From assembly GCF_002946355.1 (NCBI RefSeq), contig NZ_PKOZ01000006.1:159828-223827 (forward strand): 64,000 nt of DNA. The letters are read 5' to 3'. Below, in pieces: positions 1 to 7,690 of the stretch (within the stretch, counting starts at the first letter, position 1; each line of letters starts with the position of its first letter). The notes under the pieces were generated by a model, which searched no databases, was not told where the DNA came from, and worked only from the letters and a program-made list of their open reading frames with translations. Made by a program: the position numbers and the translations under genes. Origin of the DNA: Pradoshia eiseniae. GTDB taxonomy: Bacteria > Bacillota > Bacilli > Bacillales > Pradoshiaceae.

Positions 1-481
1 TTACGATGTTCTCTCGCAAAATATTATCATCTGATTCATCTAAATTCACCGCACGCTTCCAAGCTTGCCCGATAATTTCTGTACCTTCCACCAATACATG
101 TCTTGCCTTATACAGATTAATCGCTGTTGTGGCTGTAGTGATTTTCATGTTTGTAAGGCTATGTCCTTCACCAATAACGCTGACTGCAGCCGTGGCATTT
201 TCTGAAGCCTTTACAGTAAGATTATCAATAGACACATCATTTCCATTAATGGAGACAGCTGCTTCCTCGCCATCGTATACAATCATCGCTTCATCTTTTG
301 CTACGATACGGATCGGCTTCCTTATATCAATCGGCTCATTATAGGTACCGTTTTCAATCACCAGCGTCCCGCCTGGTGGAGTCCTATCGATTTGCTCCTG
401 GAGGCTTGTATCAGCGGACATAGCATCAATCATTAACAGCCAAATTCCTGTCACCAATAGGAATATCCGCAAATAATACAT
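1..481 (-). CDS. right-handed beta-helix repeat protein (NosD/pectate lyase-like), 3' end outside window
   Basis: The first 160 residues read leftwards off the window edge. The ATG at 481 follows an AAGAAGGGGTG ribosome site. The N-terminus is a hydrophobic export segment (MYYLRIFLLVTGIWLLMI) followed by short degenerate repeats rich in Asn, Gly, Ile and Val, such as NGTYNEPIDI, GNDVSIDNLTV and EGHSLTNMKI. This is the rung pattern of parallel beta-helix proteins of the NosD/CASH type. The protein is probably secreted and carbohydrate- or surface-related. The substrate cannot be told because the catalytic part is outside the window. Confidence 0.65.
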   Translation of the reverse strand, partial: MYYLRIFLLVTGIWLLMIDAMSADTSLQEQIDRTPPGGTLVIENGTYNEPIDIRKPIRIVAKDEAMIVYDGEEAAVSINGNDVSIDNLTVKASENATAAVSVIGEGHSLTNMKITTATTAINLYKARHVLVEGTEIIGQAWKRAVNLDESDDNILRENIV

Positions 482-841
482 TCAACACCCCTTCTTTTTA
501 TGGCTTTATTTCTGTCCAGATGTACATGGACAGAACCATCTCCTAACTGATTCTTCATTATTATTTTACAAAATAATTTTCAGAACTTACTAGCATTATA
601 GACTATCAAGTAATCACTACTTACGAACCTGTTCACAAAATTGTAAAATAAACTATTTCATAATTCTTATATAATAGTTTCCCTATCTAATTTATATCCT
701 TCTATCTTATTTCAGACATAAACCACATCAAAAGGACCAGTCTTTCCACCTTTTTACTTCTCCATTTTCCTGTTAAAATTAAAGGAACTGACTCATTCAT
801 CAGTTCCATACGCTAAACAGTGATTGAAATTTTCTTCTCCT
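482..841. other. gene-free AT-rich spacer
   Basis: No ORF with a ribosome site is seen on either strand. The stretch is AT-rich and contains the upstream region of the leftward beta-helix gene. No clear terminator or repeat is visible before the lia-like relic that starts at about 842. Confidence 0.5.
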
Positions 842-1072
842 ATGCAAGAGTCGCAGAAGGGGCTCAGTCTAGAGACCTAGTTAAAAATCAAGCTTGAGGT
901 CATTATCTAAAAAAATGATTCCAGCTAAACTTAAGGCATAAGGAAAGAATACAAAATGAAAAACATCAGAAACACCATAGCGATTATATTCGTCTTTATT
1001 GTCAATATTGGGCCCATTTCTGGTTCTGGTCATTACGAATACTGCTAAAACACGAAATAAAGTGCTCCTCCC
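842..1072 (+). pseudogene. decayed copy of the liaI leader and 5' end
   Basis: Bases 842-958 match the liaI upstream region (complement of 59115-59231) with about 7 differences in 116 bases, up to and including the ATG. The ATG at 956 opens a 30-codon frame ending at TAA 1046-1048. It begins MKNIRNTIAII, against MKNIGIIIIAII in LiaI, but has lost 3 and 6 bases and diverges strongly. From 1039 to 1072 the match switches strand: this piece equals the plus strand of 58995-59028 with 2 differences in 34, so a small internal inversion has occurred. The purine-rich ribosome site is also weakened (GGAAAGAA against GGAGGGAA). The copy cannot make LiaI; the leader may still be active. Confidence 0.8.
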
Positions 1073-1131
1073 ACATCCAAGCCTTTCAACCTCTACCATA
1101 GTCTAATCATTTTTTATCTAACATCGCTAAG

Positions 1132-1200
1132 TTATATATGGCCCGATGTAGCATGCCGGTGAATCTCCCATTGATGGATTCACAATCATCCACCGTGCTT
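1132..1200 (+). other. possible structured leader ahead of the MFS gene
   Basis: ACATCG and CGATGT pair across 17 bases. Just after, GTGAATC can pair with GATTCAC, or alternatively CGGTG with CACCG, so two overlapping hairpins are possible. The stretch lies 70-140 bases before the MFS start. I do not recognise a known riboswitch in it. Low confidence. Confidence 0.25.
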
Positions 1201-1268
1201 ATTTGTTATCTTACATATATAAATCCGTTATTGAAGAAGCCTTTAATCTTTTAAAAGGAGGAAACATC

Positions 1269-2537
1269 GTGAATCCAGCTCTCTCAGCCGAGAAAAAGGA
1301 ACGATTGGCACAAAGAAATATCCTATTATTTATCATCGGAAAGTTCATTTCATTATCTGGCGCGAGCATTTATTCCTTTGTCATTGGGCTTTATATACTA
1401 AAGGTCACTGGTCTTGGCACGAGCTTTGCGATAGCACTGGTTTGCGCCTCATTGCCCCGGATTCTTTTCGGCCCGCTTGCTGGAACAATCGCAGATAAGG
1501 TCAATCGAAAAATGCTCATTATTCTCTCTGAAGTGGCAAGCGGACTATTAATGGTGTTCATCTTGTTCTATGGGTATTTTTGGGGACTCCCGCTGTTCTT
1601 GCTTTATTTATCTGAAGCACTGCTGGCCATCACATCGACCTTCTTCTCAGTAACAGCCTCATCAGCGCTTGCCTCCATGGCAGGTGATCAAAACATCCAG
1701 AAAGCCGGATCTTTGAACCAATCCGCCTCGTCCCTTGCTGGAATTATCGGTCCGCTCATTGCAGGTATCCTATATGCATTCCTTTCCATTGAGCTCATCG
1801 TATTGCTGACTGCGGTGACGTTCTTTAGTGCAGGTATCATTGAATTTTTCATCAGGTTCAACTTATATGAAAGCAAAAATTCAATCAGGCCTTCAGAGCC
1901 ATTTTTTCAAAGCCTGGCAGGAGGATTCCGCTACCTTAAGGGAAATGGTTTTCTATACAGCTTGCTCAAGATAGCCTTCTGGATCAATTTCTTCTTTGCC
2001 GGTATTAATGTGGCTATCCCCTATATCTTAAACAACACCTTGAATTTTTCTTCACAGGCATATGGTACGACAGCAGCGATGGTCTCTGTCGGGGCACTTG
2101 TCTCTTCCTTGATCATCTCGAGACAGAAGGAGCATAATCAGAAGACTAGAATGATCCGTAATGGTTTTCTCCTGATGTCAGTGCTTATCAGTATGATTGG
2201 GATACCGCCATTGCTTGGATTCACTTCATCTGCCTTAAATATCAGCTATTATATCATTCTGCTTGGTTTAACGGGGGCCTCCATCATGATTGTTAATATC
2301 CCTATCATGGTTTTGATTCAACGTACAACACCAAATGAAATGCGCGGCCGCATCTTTGGTTTAGTAGAAACAATTGCAGCGGCCATATCCCCCCTTGGCA
2401 TGATTCTGTTTGGACTTTTACTTGATTACATCCCGTCTTTCTATGTCCCATTCATCACGGGCGGAGCCTTTCTTTTGATCGGCGTATTCAGTTTAAGTAA
2501 GTTACCGGAGCCAGCAGAGACGAAGCTGGCCGGATAA
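1269..2537 (+). CDS. MFS transporter, probable drug/metabolite exporter
   Basis: A 422-residue protein with about twelve hydrophobic segments. An MFS loop-type motif lies between TM2 and TM3 (RILFGPLAGTIADKVNRK), and a C-terminal partner lies near NEMRGRIFGLVETI. These are features of the macrolide-efflux-like MFS group (MefA/enterobactin-exporter-like). The start is set at GTG 1269 because AAAAGGAGG precedes it by a normal spacing; an upstream in-frame ATG at 1203 lacks a ribosome site and would add 22 non-family residues. It lies downstream of, and in the same direction as, the lia-leader relic, so it could be read from that leader. The substrate is unknown. Confidence 0.75.
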   Translation: MNPALSAEKKERLAQRNILLFIIGKFISLSGASIYSFVIGLYILKVTGLGTSFAIALVCASLPRILFGPLAGTIADKVNRKMLIILSEVASGLLMVFILFYGYFWGLPLFLLYLSEALLAITSTFFSVTASSALASMAGDQNIQKAGSLNQSASSLAGIIGPLIAGILYAFLSIELIVLLTAVTFFSAGIIEFFIRFNLYESKNSIRPSEPFFQSLAGGFRYLKGNGFLYSLLKIAFWINFFFAGINVAIPYILNNTLNFSSQAYGTTAAMVSVGALVSSLIISRQKEHNQKTRMIRNGFLLMSVLISMIGIPPLLGFTSSALNISYYIILLGLTGASIMIVNIPIMVLIQRTTPNEMRGRIFGLVETIAAAISPLGMILFGLLLDYIPSFYVPFITGGAFLLIGVFSLSKLPEPAETKLAG

Positions 2538-2601
2538 ACAGGAATCTGAATCTAATTAAAACGAAATGCTTAATAGACCTATTATCAAAGGAGGTAAACC
2601 T

Positions 2602-3525
2602 TTGCCGACATATACTCACTTTAGCAGCAAGCAGCAGGAGCTCATTACTTTATTCAAGAATCAGGCATACAATGAATGCCATAAATTGCTTCACGAAATG
2701 GAAGATGAATATCCGCTTATGCTTGATAAACTGGCCTTTTGGAAGGCAAGCCTCCACCTGGCGGAAGGGAAGAAAAAAGAGGCCGTCAAAACCTTGCAGC
2801 TAGCTTTTGACAAAGGTTATTGGGTTAGCCCTGAAATGTTTTATATGGATGATGAATTTAAAGCTCTCGAGCAATTGCCTGATTTCAAAGAATTAATCAG
2901 GCAATTTGATGAGGCACTCACTAGAAAGAAGGCATCATCAAGAGCACTTTTATTGGAGAAAGGACATCCAAGGGCTAAAACAGGTATCTATGCCTTACAT
3001 ATGAGATATTCGAATGCCGAGATTTTTTCGGAAATATTTTTGGATACAGAAACGGAAAATCAATATGCCTTTGGTTTTGCACAATCCTCTCAAGCGATGA
3101 GCAGCCATGCTTATGTATGGGATGATGAAATACAGGCAAAAGCAGATATTGAAGAAACACTAAGCTTATTTCAAGAAAAACATCCATTTGATGATTTGAT
3201 TATCTCAGGTGGCTCACAAGGAGGAAAACTCGCCATTGAACTAGGGCTCACTCATCCTTCTGCCAGAGGATTCATCGCTGTCATCCCTTATATTAAAGAT
3301 CTATCTAAGATGGAAAAACTAGCAAAAGAATACAGGAATGAGGCAAAAGGTGTCATCATCGCTGGTGAGCAGGATGCTGCCTATATGCAAACCCTCAAGC
3401 TTGTACAGCTATTAGAGCATCATCACATTCCACACAAATTCATTTCTATTAAAGGAATGGGCCATACAATTCCAGCAAATTTCACCCAGCGTCTTAAGGA
3501 GGCAGTCGACTATATCCTGGATTAA
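2602..3525 (+). CDS. alpha/beta hydrolase with N-terminal TPR-like region
   Basis: 307 residues. The first about 110 residues are helical with a TPR-like alternation (NECHKLLHEMEDEYPL, KKEAVKTLQLAFDKGY). The C-terminal half is an alpha/beta hydrolase with nucleophile elbow GGSQGG, a candidate acid at GEQDA and a late His in GMGHTIP, so a serine esterase or peptidase is likely. The start is TTG 2602, because AAAGGAGG lies seven bases before it; the ATG at 2566 overlaps that site's upstream side and has none of its own. It follows the MFS gene after 64 bases on the same strand and may be cotranscribed. Substrate unknown. Confidence 0.7.
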   Translation: MPTYTHFSSKQQELITLFKNQAYNECHKLLHEMEDEYPLMLDKLAFWKASLHLAEGKKKEAVKTLQLAFDKGYWVSPEMFYMDDEFKALEQLPDFKELIRQFDEALTRKKASSRALLLEKGHPRAKTGIYALHMRYSNAEIFSEIFLDTETENQYAFGFAQSSQAMSSHAYVWDDEIQAKADIEETLSLFQEKHPFDDLIISGGSQGGKLAIELGLTHPSARGFIAVIPYIKDLSKMEKLAKEYRNEAKGVIIAGEQDAAYMQTLKLVQLLEHHHIPHKFISIKGMGHTIPANFTQRLKEAVDYILD

Positions 3526-3622
3526 TAGAAAAATAGGTTTGAACATAATTGAATTTTCAATGTCCAAAACGGAAGGTTTTTACTAAAATCTAGTCTTAGT
3601 TAATCTAAATCATTAATTTCGT

Positions 3623-3715
3623 CGGAAGCAGGCTGACTCCTGCTGATTAGCGGACAGAGGATACTCCCCAGAAGTGCCAAAGCACTCTAGGAGGCTCCCC
3701 TGTCCGCCCCTAGGT
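3623..3715. repeat. degenerate Bacillus intergenic repeat (bcr/GACTCCTGC type)
   Basis: The stretch begins with GACTCCTGCTGATTAGC and ends with GAGGCTCCCCTGTCCGCCCC, the general plan of the GC-rich structured repeats scattered through Bacillaceae intergenic regions. GCGGACAG (3650-3657) pairs with CTGTCCGC (3700-3707), and an inner GTGC-CAAA-GCAC hairpin sits at 3674-3685. It is much richer in GC than its surroundings and has no ORF. Confidence 0.5.
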
Positions 3716-3771
3716 TTGTTCTTCTACAGTAAAATTACCGGCATTCTAGTAGCGATATTCAAGTTAAACTA

Positions 3772-3819
3772 ATTAAAAACGCCGAACCATTTTAACTATG
3801 CATTAAAATGGTTCGGCGT
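3772..3819 (-). terminator. intrinsic terminator of the CoA-disulfide reductase gene
   Basis: A perfect 17-bp stem (3779-3795 with 3803-3819, loop CTATGCA). On the minus strand it is followed by GTTTTTAATT. It lies 43 bases past the stop of the leftward oxidoreductase gene. Confidence 0.9.
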
Positions 3820-3861
3820 CCTTAGTTGTTAGAAACCTTTTATCCCAGTCTTTCCCATCTC

Positions 3862-5502
3862 TTACCGATAAACGATGGAATACAAATGATATCCCCCGTC
3901 TAAGTTCTTTACGCTTATTCCATTGCCTTCAAGGATGCGTGCAGCTAGGTAGCCGCGCATGCCCACCTGGCAGGTGACATACAGGTCTTTATCCTGCGGA
4001 ATTTCATCTAGGCGGCCGCGGAGTTCATCGATTGGGATGTTAACAGACCCCTTGATGGCCCCTTTCGCTACTTCTCCTGGAGAACGGACATCTAATAAAT
4101 ATCCTCCATTAGCGACAATCTCGTCGATTTCATGCCATTGAACCGTTTCAGCCATGCCTTCCATAATATTGGTGGCGGCATATCCAGCCATATTGACCGG
4201 ATCCTTTGCTGAAGAATACGGCGGCGCATAGGCAATCTCAATATCTGGCAGATCAAGAACCGTCATATTGCCCTTAATTGCTGTTGCGATAACATCAATT
4301 CGCTTATCGACGCCTTCTTTTCCTACAGCCTGGGCCCCGTATATACGACCGGTCTCTTTATCAAAAATCAGCTTCAAATTAAGTTGAGCAGCACCAGGGT
4401 AATAGCCGGCATGACTGTTTGGCGTTACATGTACGACCTCGTATGGCACGCCAAGTCGTTTCAATAATTTCTCATTGCTTCCGGTTGAAGCAACAGATAG
4501 ATCAAACACTTTTGCAATGGATGTTCCGAGAGTTCCATGATAGACCGCTTCTTTCCCATGAATATGGTCAGCAACCAAGCGTCCTTGCCTGTTCGCCGGC
4601 CATGCAAGCGGAATATAAGTATCAGTGCCATGGATATAATCCTTCACTTCAATCACATCACCGACTGCGTAAATGGAAGGGTCAGAGGTTTGCAAATGCT
4701 CATTAACCTTTATGGCTCCTTTTACACCAACCTCAAGACCAGCTTCCTTGGCAATCGTGCTTTCAGGCATCACGCCGATTGCTAGAAGAATCATATCAGA
4801 TTCGAGCTCGATACCGCTATCTAGCCTTACTTTTTTCCCTCCATCAAGAATGGCAGACACATTTTCTTCAAGGAGAAGTTGAACACCCTTCTCACGGAGG
4901 TGAGTATGAACAATTTGCGCCATCTCGAAGTCAATCGGAGCCATAACTTGGCTACTCATATCGACAATCGTTACATCCACACCGCGCTCACGCAGATTTT
5001 CCGCAATCTCCAGACCAATGAAACCGCCGCCAATCACTACCGCCTTCTCAGGCTTCTCTAAATCAACCTTCTCCTTAATCCGATCGGTATCAGGAATATT
5101 TCGCAGTGTGTATACATTATTAGCCTCTTCAATTCCCTCAATCCTTGGCTTAATCGGACTAGCTCCAGGAGAAAGAATTAATTTATCATATGACTCTGTA
5201 TATTCTTCACCAGTGGCTACTTTCCTTGCCGTTACGGTTTTGGCTTCACGATCAATCCCAACGATTTCCGTCCAATTACGGATATCGAGATTAAACCGCG
5301 TTCCCATACCCTCCACGGTTTGAACAAGCAGTTTATTGCGACTCTGGATAACCTCTCCCACATAATACGGCAGACCGCAATTGGCGAAGGATATGTACTC
5401 CCCTTTTTCAAACATAATGATCTCATCTTTTTCACTAAGACGACGTAAACGCGCTGCTGCAGATGCACCGCCAGCTACCCCTCCGACAATCAGGATTTTC
5501 AT
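3862..5502 (-). CDS. CoA-disulfide reductase / rhodanese fusion (FAD-NAD(P)H, persulfide reductase)
   Basis: 546 residues. Residues 1-450 are a class III FAD disulfide reductase: GGVAGGASAA dinucleotide site at the N-terminus, a single redox Cys42 in SFANCGLPYY, a second Rossmann site VVIGGGFIGLE and an FAD motif YAVGDVIEV. Residues 455-546 are a rhodanese domain with Cys511 in CQVGMRG. This is the CoADR-RHD architecture, which reduces CoA disulfide, CoA persulfide or polysulfide and handles sulfane sulfur. ATG follows GAGGAGGAAAA. The gene is monocistronic with its own terminator. A CstR/CsoR-like dyad lies inside its promoter, as in sulfide-stress operons of other Firmicutes. Confidence 0.9.
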   Translation of the reverse strand: MKILIVGGVAGGASAAARLRRLSEKDEIIMFEKGEYISFANCGLPYYVGEVIQSRNKLLVQTVEGMGTRFNLDIRNWTEIVGIDREAKTVTARKVATGEEYTESYDKLILSPGASPIKPRIEGIEEANNVYTLRNIPDTDRIKEKVDLEKPEKAVVIGGGFIGLEIAENLRERGVDVTIVDMSSQVMAPIDFEMAQIVHTHLREKGVQLLLEENVSAILDGGKKVRLDSGIELESDMILLAIGVMPESTIAKEAGLEVGVKGAIKVNEHLQTSDPSIYAVGDVIEVKDYIHGTDTYIPLAWPANRQGRLVADHIHGKEAVYHGTLGTSIAKVFDLSVASTGSNEKLLKRLGVPYEVVHVTPNSHAGYYPGAAQLNLKLIFDKETGRIYGAQAVGKEGVDKRIDVIATAIKGNMTVLDLPDIEIAYAPPYSSAKDPVNMAGYAATNIMEGMAETVQWHEIDEIVANGGYLLDVRSPGEVAKGAIKGSVNIPIDELRGRLDEIPQDKDLYVTCQVGMRGYLAARILEGNGISVKNLDGGYHLYSIVYR

Positions 5503-5537
5503 CTTATTTTCCTCCTCATGATAAATCTATAGCTCAA

Positions 5538-5566
5538 AGTTTAATATACCCCCACAGGTATGTCAA
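5538..5566 (-). promoter_or_regulatory. sigma-A promoter with CstR/CsoR-like operator in the spacer
   Basis: Minus strand: -35 TTGACA (5561-5566), 17-bp spacer, -10 TAAACT (5538-5543). The spacer contains the dyad ATACC-N6-GGTAT (5546-5561) with a C/G-tract core. CsoR-family repressors such as CstR bind C/G-rich dyads of the ATACCCC/GGGGTAT type. Placement in the promoter spacer of a CoA-disulfide reductase-rhodanese gene fits persulfide-responsive repression. Regulator identity is inferred. Confidence 0.6.
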
Positions 5567-5654
5567 AGGATTTTTTGTGAAGATTATTTGTCCTTGCGAA
5601 AATTATATCACTATCACCCAGGCACTTTTTACTGAGTTGCCTAACAATTGAGCG

Positions 5655-5697
5655 CACAAAAAAACATGGAGGGTCATATATATCTGACCCTCCATGA
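5655..5697 (-). terminator. terminator of the lysine-riboswitch permease gene
   Basis: A 12-bp perfect stem CATGGAGGGTCA/TGACCCTCCATG (5665-5676 with 5685-5696). On the minus strand it is followed by a run of seven T. Confidence 0.9.
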
Positions 5698-5709
5698 TCT
5701 CTCAATGTT

Positions 5710-7170
5710 TTATTCTGTATCCACTGCAAGAGCGGCTTCCTTCTGATAGGCACGTTTAATACGCTCGGCTTCTTTTTGGTTCTTTGGCAGGTAGCCATAG
5801 AACAGGATTCCGCTCGCGAGCAAAATGACTCCAAATAGGAAGGTAGTCAAATCTGCGGTTCCTTTAATGATGACCCAAATGGAATAACCAGTAGCTAAAA
5901 GTCCAATCAACCCATCAAAAATTCGCGAACGCTTCTCATGTGCTTGGTAGGTTTCCCCAGTCCAGACCAGCTTCAATTGGAAGGTAGAAGAAATCAAATA
6001 AGGCACTAAGTAAGATAGCGTTGCAATATAGATGATAAAATCAAAGGCTGACGCAATCGAATTCGAGATTGTCGAGAAGATGAATAACTGACCTAAACCA
6101 TTAGAAACAATCATCGAAAAAGTCGGTATGCCATGCTTATTTTCTTTAAGAAAGGCCGGTATAAAGAGACCCTGCTTCGCCGCCTGGTACGGAATCTCCG
6201 CACTCAAGAGCACCCAGCCAATCGTCGAACCAAACAAGCTGATCAGACCCACGAATGCAAGCGCCTTCCCGCCAACTGGTCCAAGTACTGCAGTGATCGC
6301 ATCAATGAGCGGTTTATCAGATGCAAGCAAAGCATCCTGCGAGAGCATTCCCATCACGAGTGTGCTTATCCCCATATAAATCGCTATGGCAATCATGAGA
6401 CCGACAATGGTCGCGGACTTTACGTCTGATTTCCTTTTTGCACGGGAGGCAAAGACAACCGCGGATTCAACCCCGAGAAACGCCCATAGAGTAGAAACAG
6501 CGGCTAAGTTTACTTGTCCCATAAGGCCATGGCTAACACCGCTTCCATCTACTTTCATTTCAACAAGTGGCAGGATATTTGCTTTTTCAAAGGCGAACAA
6601 GCCAATGATGATAAATAAGCCAAACCCAATAACCTTCCCTGCAGTCGCGATGAAATTGATTTTGCCGGCATGATTAATACCGGTCATAATAATATAGTGA
6701 ACGCCCCAAAGCATAATCGTACAAACCATGAATGTTAAAGCATTACCGACCTTTAGCGTAAAGTCGCCAACAGTCAGCAGGACAGCCTGGCTTGTTAAAA
6801 TAGGGAAAAATGCGGATAAATACCCTGCAAATGTGGTAACAATAGCGATGTTACCCGCAAAGTTGCCAATCCAATACCCCCAGGTCGACATAAAGCCTGA
6901 TAGCTTCGAGGCAGTAGAGTCCTCTTTGAACAATTCCTTTGCATATATTTGCGGCCCGCCGGTCAAATGCGGCTTGCGCATAGCTAAATTCCCGAATACA
7001 AGCGCAATCATTAAGACTCCTAGTCCAGTTAAGCCCCAAGCAATAATAACGCCTGCCGGGCTAGCAACCTCCGCCAATGTACGAGGCAGCATAAAAATTC
7101 CCGAGCCGACCATATTGCCGACAACAAATGCCGTTAAAATCCAAAATCCCAGTTGTTTATTCTGATTCAC
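5710..7170 (-). CDS. yvsH: APC-family basic amino acid permease (YvsH/ArcD type), probable lysine transporter
   Basis: 486 residues with about twelve membrane segments. The N-terminal GNMVGSGIFMLP motif is that of the APC superfamily basic amino acid/polyamine antiporter group. The start is GTG 7170, preceded by GGAAGGGGA; the nearby ATG is in another frame and stops at once. The 5' leader holds a lysine riboswitch and terminator, as in front of B. subtilis yvsH, so the substrate is probably lysine or a relative. It is transcribed alone, with its own promoter and terminator. The symbol is by resemblance and leader; true orthology was not tested. Confidence 0.85.
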   Translation of the reverse strand: MNQNKQLGFWILTAFVVGNMVGSGIFMLPRTLAEVASPAGVIIAWGLTGLGVLMIALVFGNLAMRKPHLTGGPQIYAKELFKEDSTASKLSGFMSTWGYWIGNFAGNIAIVTTFAGYLSAFFPILTSQAVLLTVGDFTLKVGNALTFMVCTIMLWGVHYIIMTGINHAGKINFIATAGKVIGFGLFIIIGLFAFEKANILPLVEMKVDGSGVSHGLMGQVNLAAVSTLWAFLGVESAVVFASRAKRKSDVKSATIVGLMIAIAIYMGISTLVMGMLSQDALLASDKPLIDAITAVLGPVGGKALAFVGLISLFGSTIGWVLLSAEIPYQAAKQGLFIPAFLKENKHGIPTFSMIVSNGLGQLFIFSTISNSIASAFDFIIYIATLSYLVPYLISSTFQLKLVWTGETYQAHEKRSRIFDGLIGLLATGYSIWVIIKGTADLTTFLFGVILLASGILFYGYLPKNQKEAERIKRAYQKEAALAVDTE

Positions 7171-7330
7171 TAGTCATTCCCCTTCCAAAACTGATGTACT
7201 ACCATTTCAGACATTATCCATGTTTTGGCTCAAGCGAGATGTGAACTTTCTTTATGTAACAAACTATATGAAGCTGGCCTATTTTTTTAGAAACAGGACT
7301 TACAATCTATTACTTTTTGCTTCGATAGCC

Positions 7331-7372
7331 GACAAAAAAAACAAAAAACACACCTTTTGGAGCAGGTGTGTT
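7331..7372 (-). terminator. riboswitch expression-platform terminator
   Basis: The stem AACACACCT/AGGTGTGTT (7347-7355 with 7364-7372) is followed on the minus strand by TTTTTTGTTTTTTTGTC. It lies between the lysine aptamer and the permease start. In lysine riboswitches, ligand binding favours this terminator. Confidence 0.9.
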
Positions 7373-7402
7373 GTGTTTAAAAAAGGTTCACACCAGACAA
7401 AA

Positions 7403-7605
7403 ACGGATAGTTCTCCACGGGAGCATATTTATGTTCCCATGACAGTCCTGCGCCTATTCGGCTGCAGTCCCAGCTACCATTCCCGGAAAAGAATGGTGCT
7501 TCGGCGATATTTCCTTTCGGCTAGCGTCCTCAAGCTTTCCGGCTCTTCATACTAGCTTACTGATAAATATCGCGACCTCTACCTCATCTTTTCTGATGAG
7601 GATTT
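7403..7605 (-). promoter_or_regulatory. lysine riboswitch (L box)
   Basis: The minus strand shows the ordered L-box landmarks: GATGAGGTAGAGGTCGCGA at the 5' side, then GAAAGCTTGAGGACGCTAG, CCGAAAGGAAATATCGCCGAAG, CTGGGACTGCAGCCG, CGCAGGACTGTCA, and GTGGAGAACTATC closing the first helix. Boundaries are approximate to about 10 bases. The terminator downstream and the permease after it make this a transcription-attenuating switch that shuts the importer when lysine is high. Confidence 0.93.
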
Positions 7606-7631
7606 ATATCATTATTCATTTTCGTATGTTC

Positions 7632-7661
7632 AGAATACTATTTTTCGGCACAAAATGTCAA
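7632..7661 (-). promoter_or_regulatory. sigma-A promoter of the riboswitch-permease transcript
   Basis: TTGACA (7656-7661), 18-bp spacer, TATTCT (7632-7637) on the minus strand. It sits about 30 bases before the aptamer and downstream of the gluconokinase stop, so the leader is transcribed independently. Confidence 0.65.
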
Positions 7662-7690
7662 TAGGAGTCAGGGAAAAACAAAATGTTATA

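Noticed and set aside
881..1099. 72-codon minus-strand ORF (MVEVERLGCGRS...)
   Set aside because: It runs antisense through the liaI relic and its frame is only the complement of the relic; no ribosome site or family.
6728..7165. 145-codon plus-strand ORF
   Set aside because: Antisense shadow of the permease gene on the minus strand, which has family motifs, ribosome site and riboswitch.
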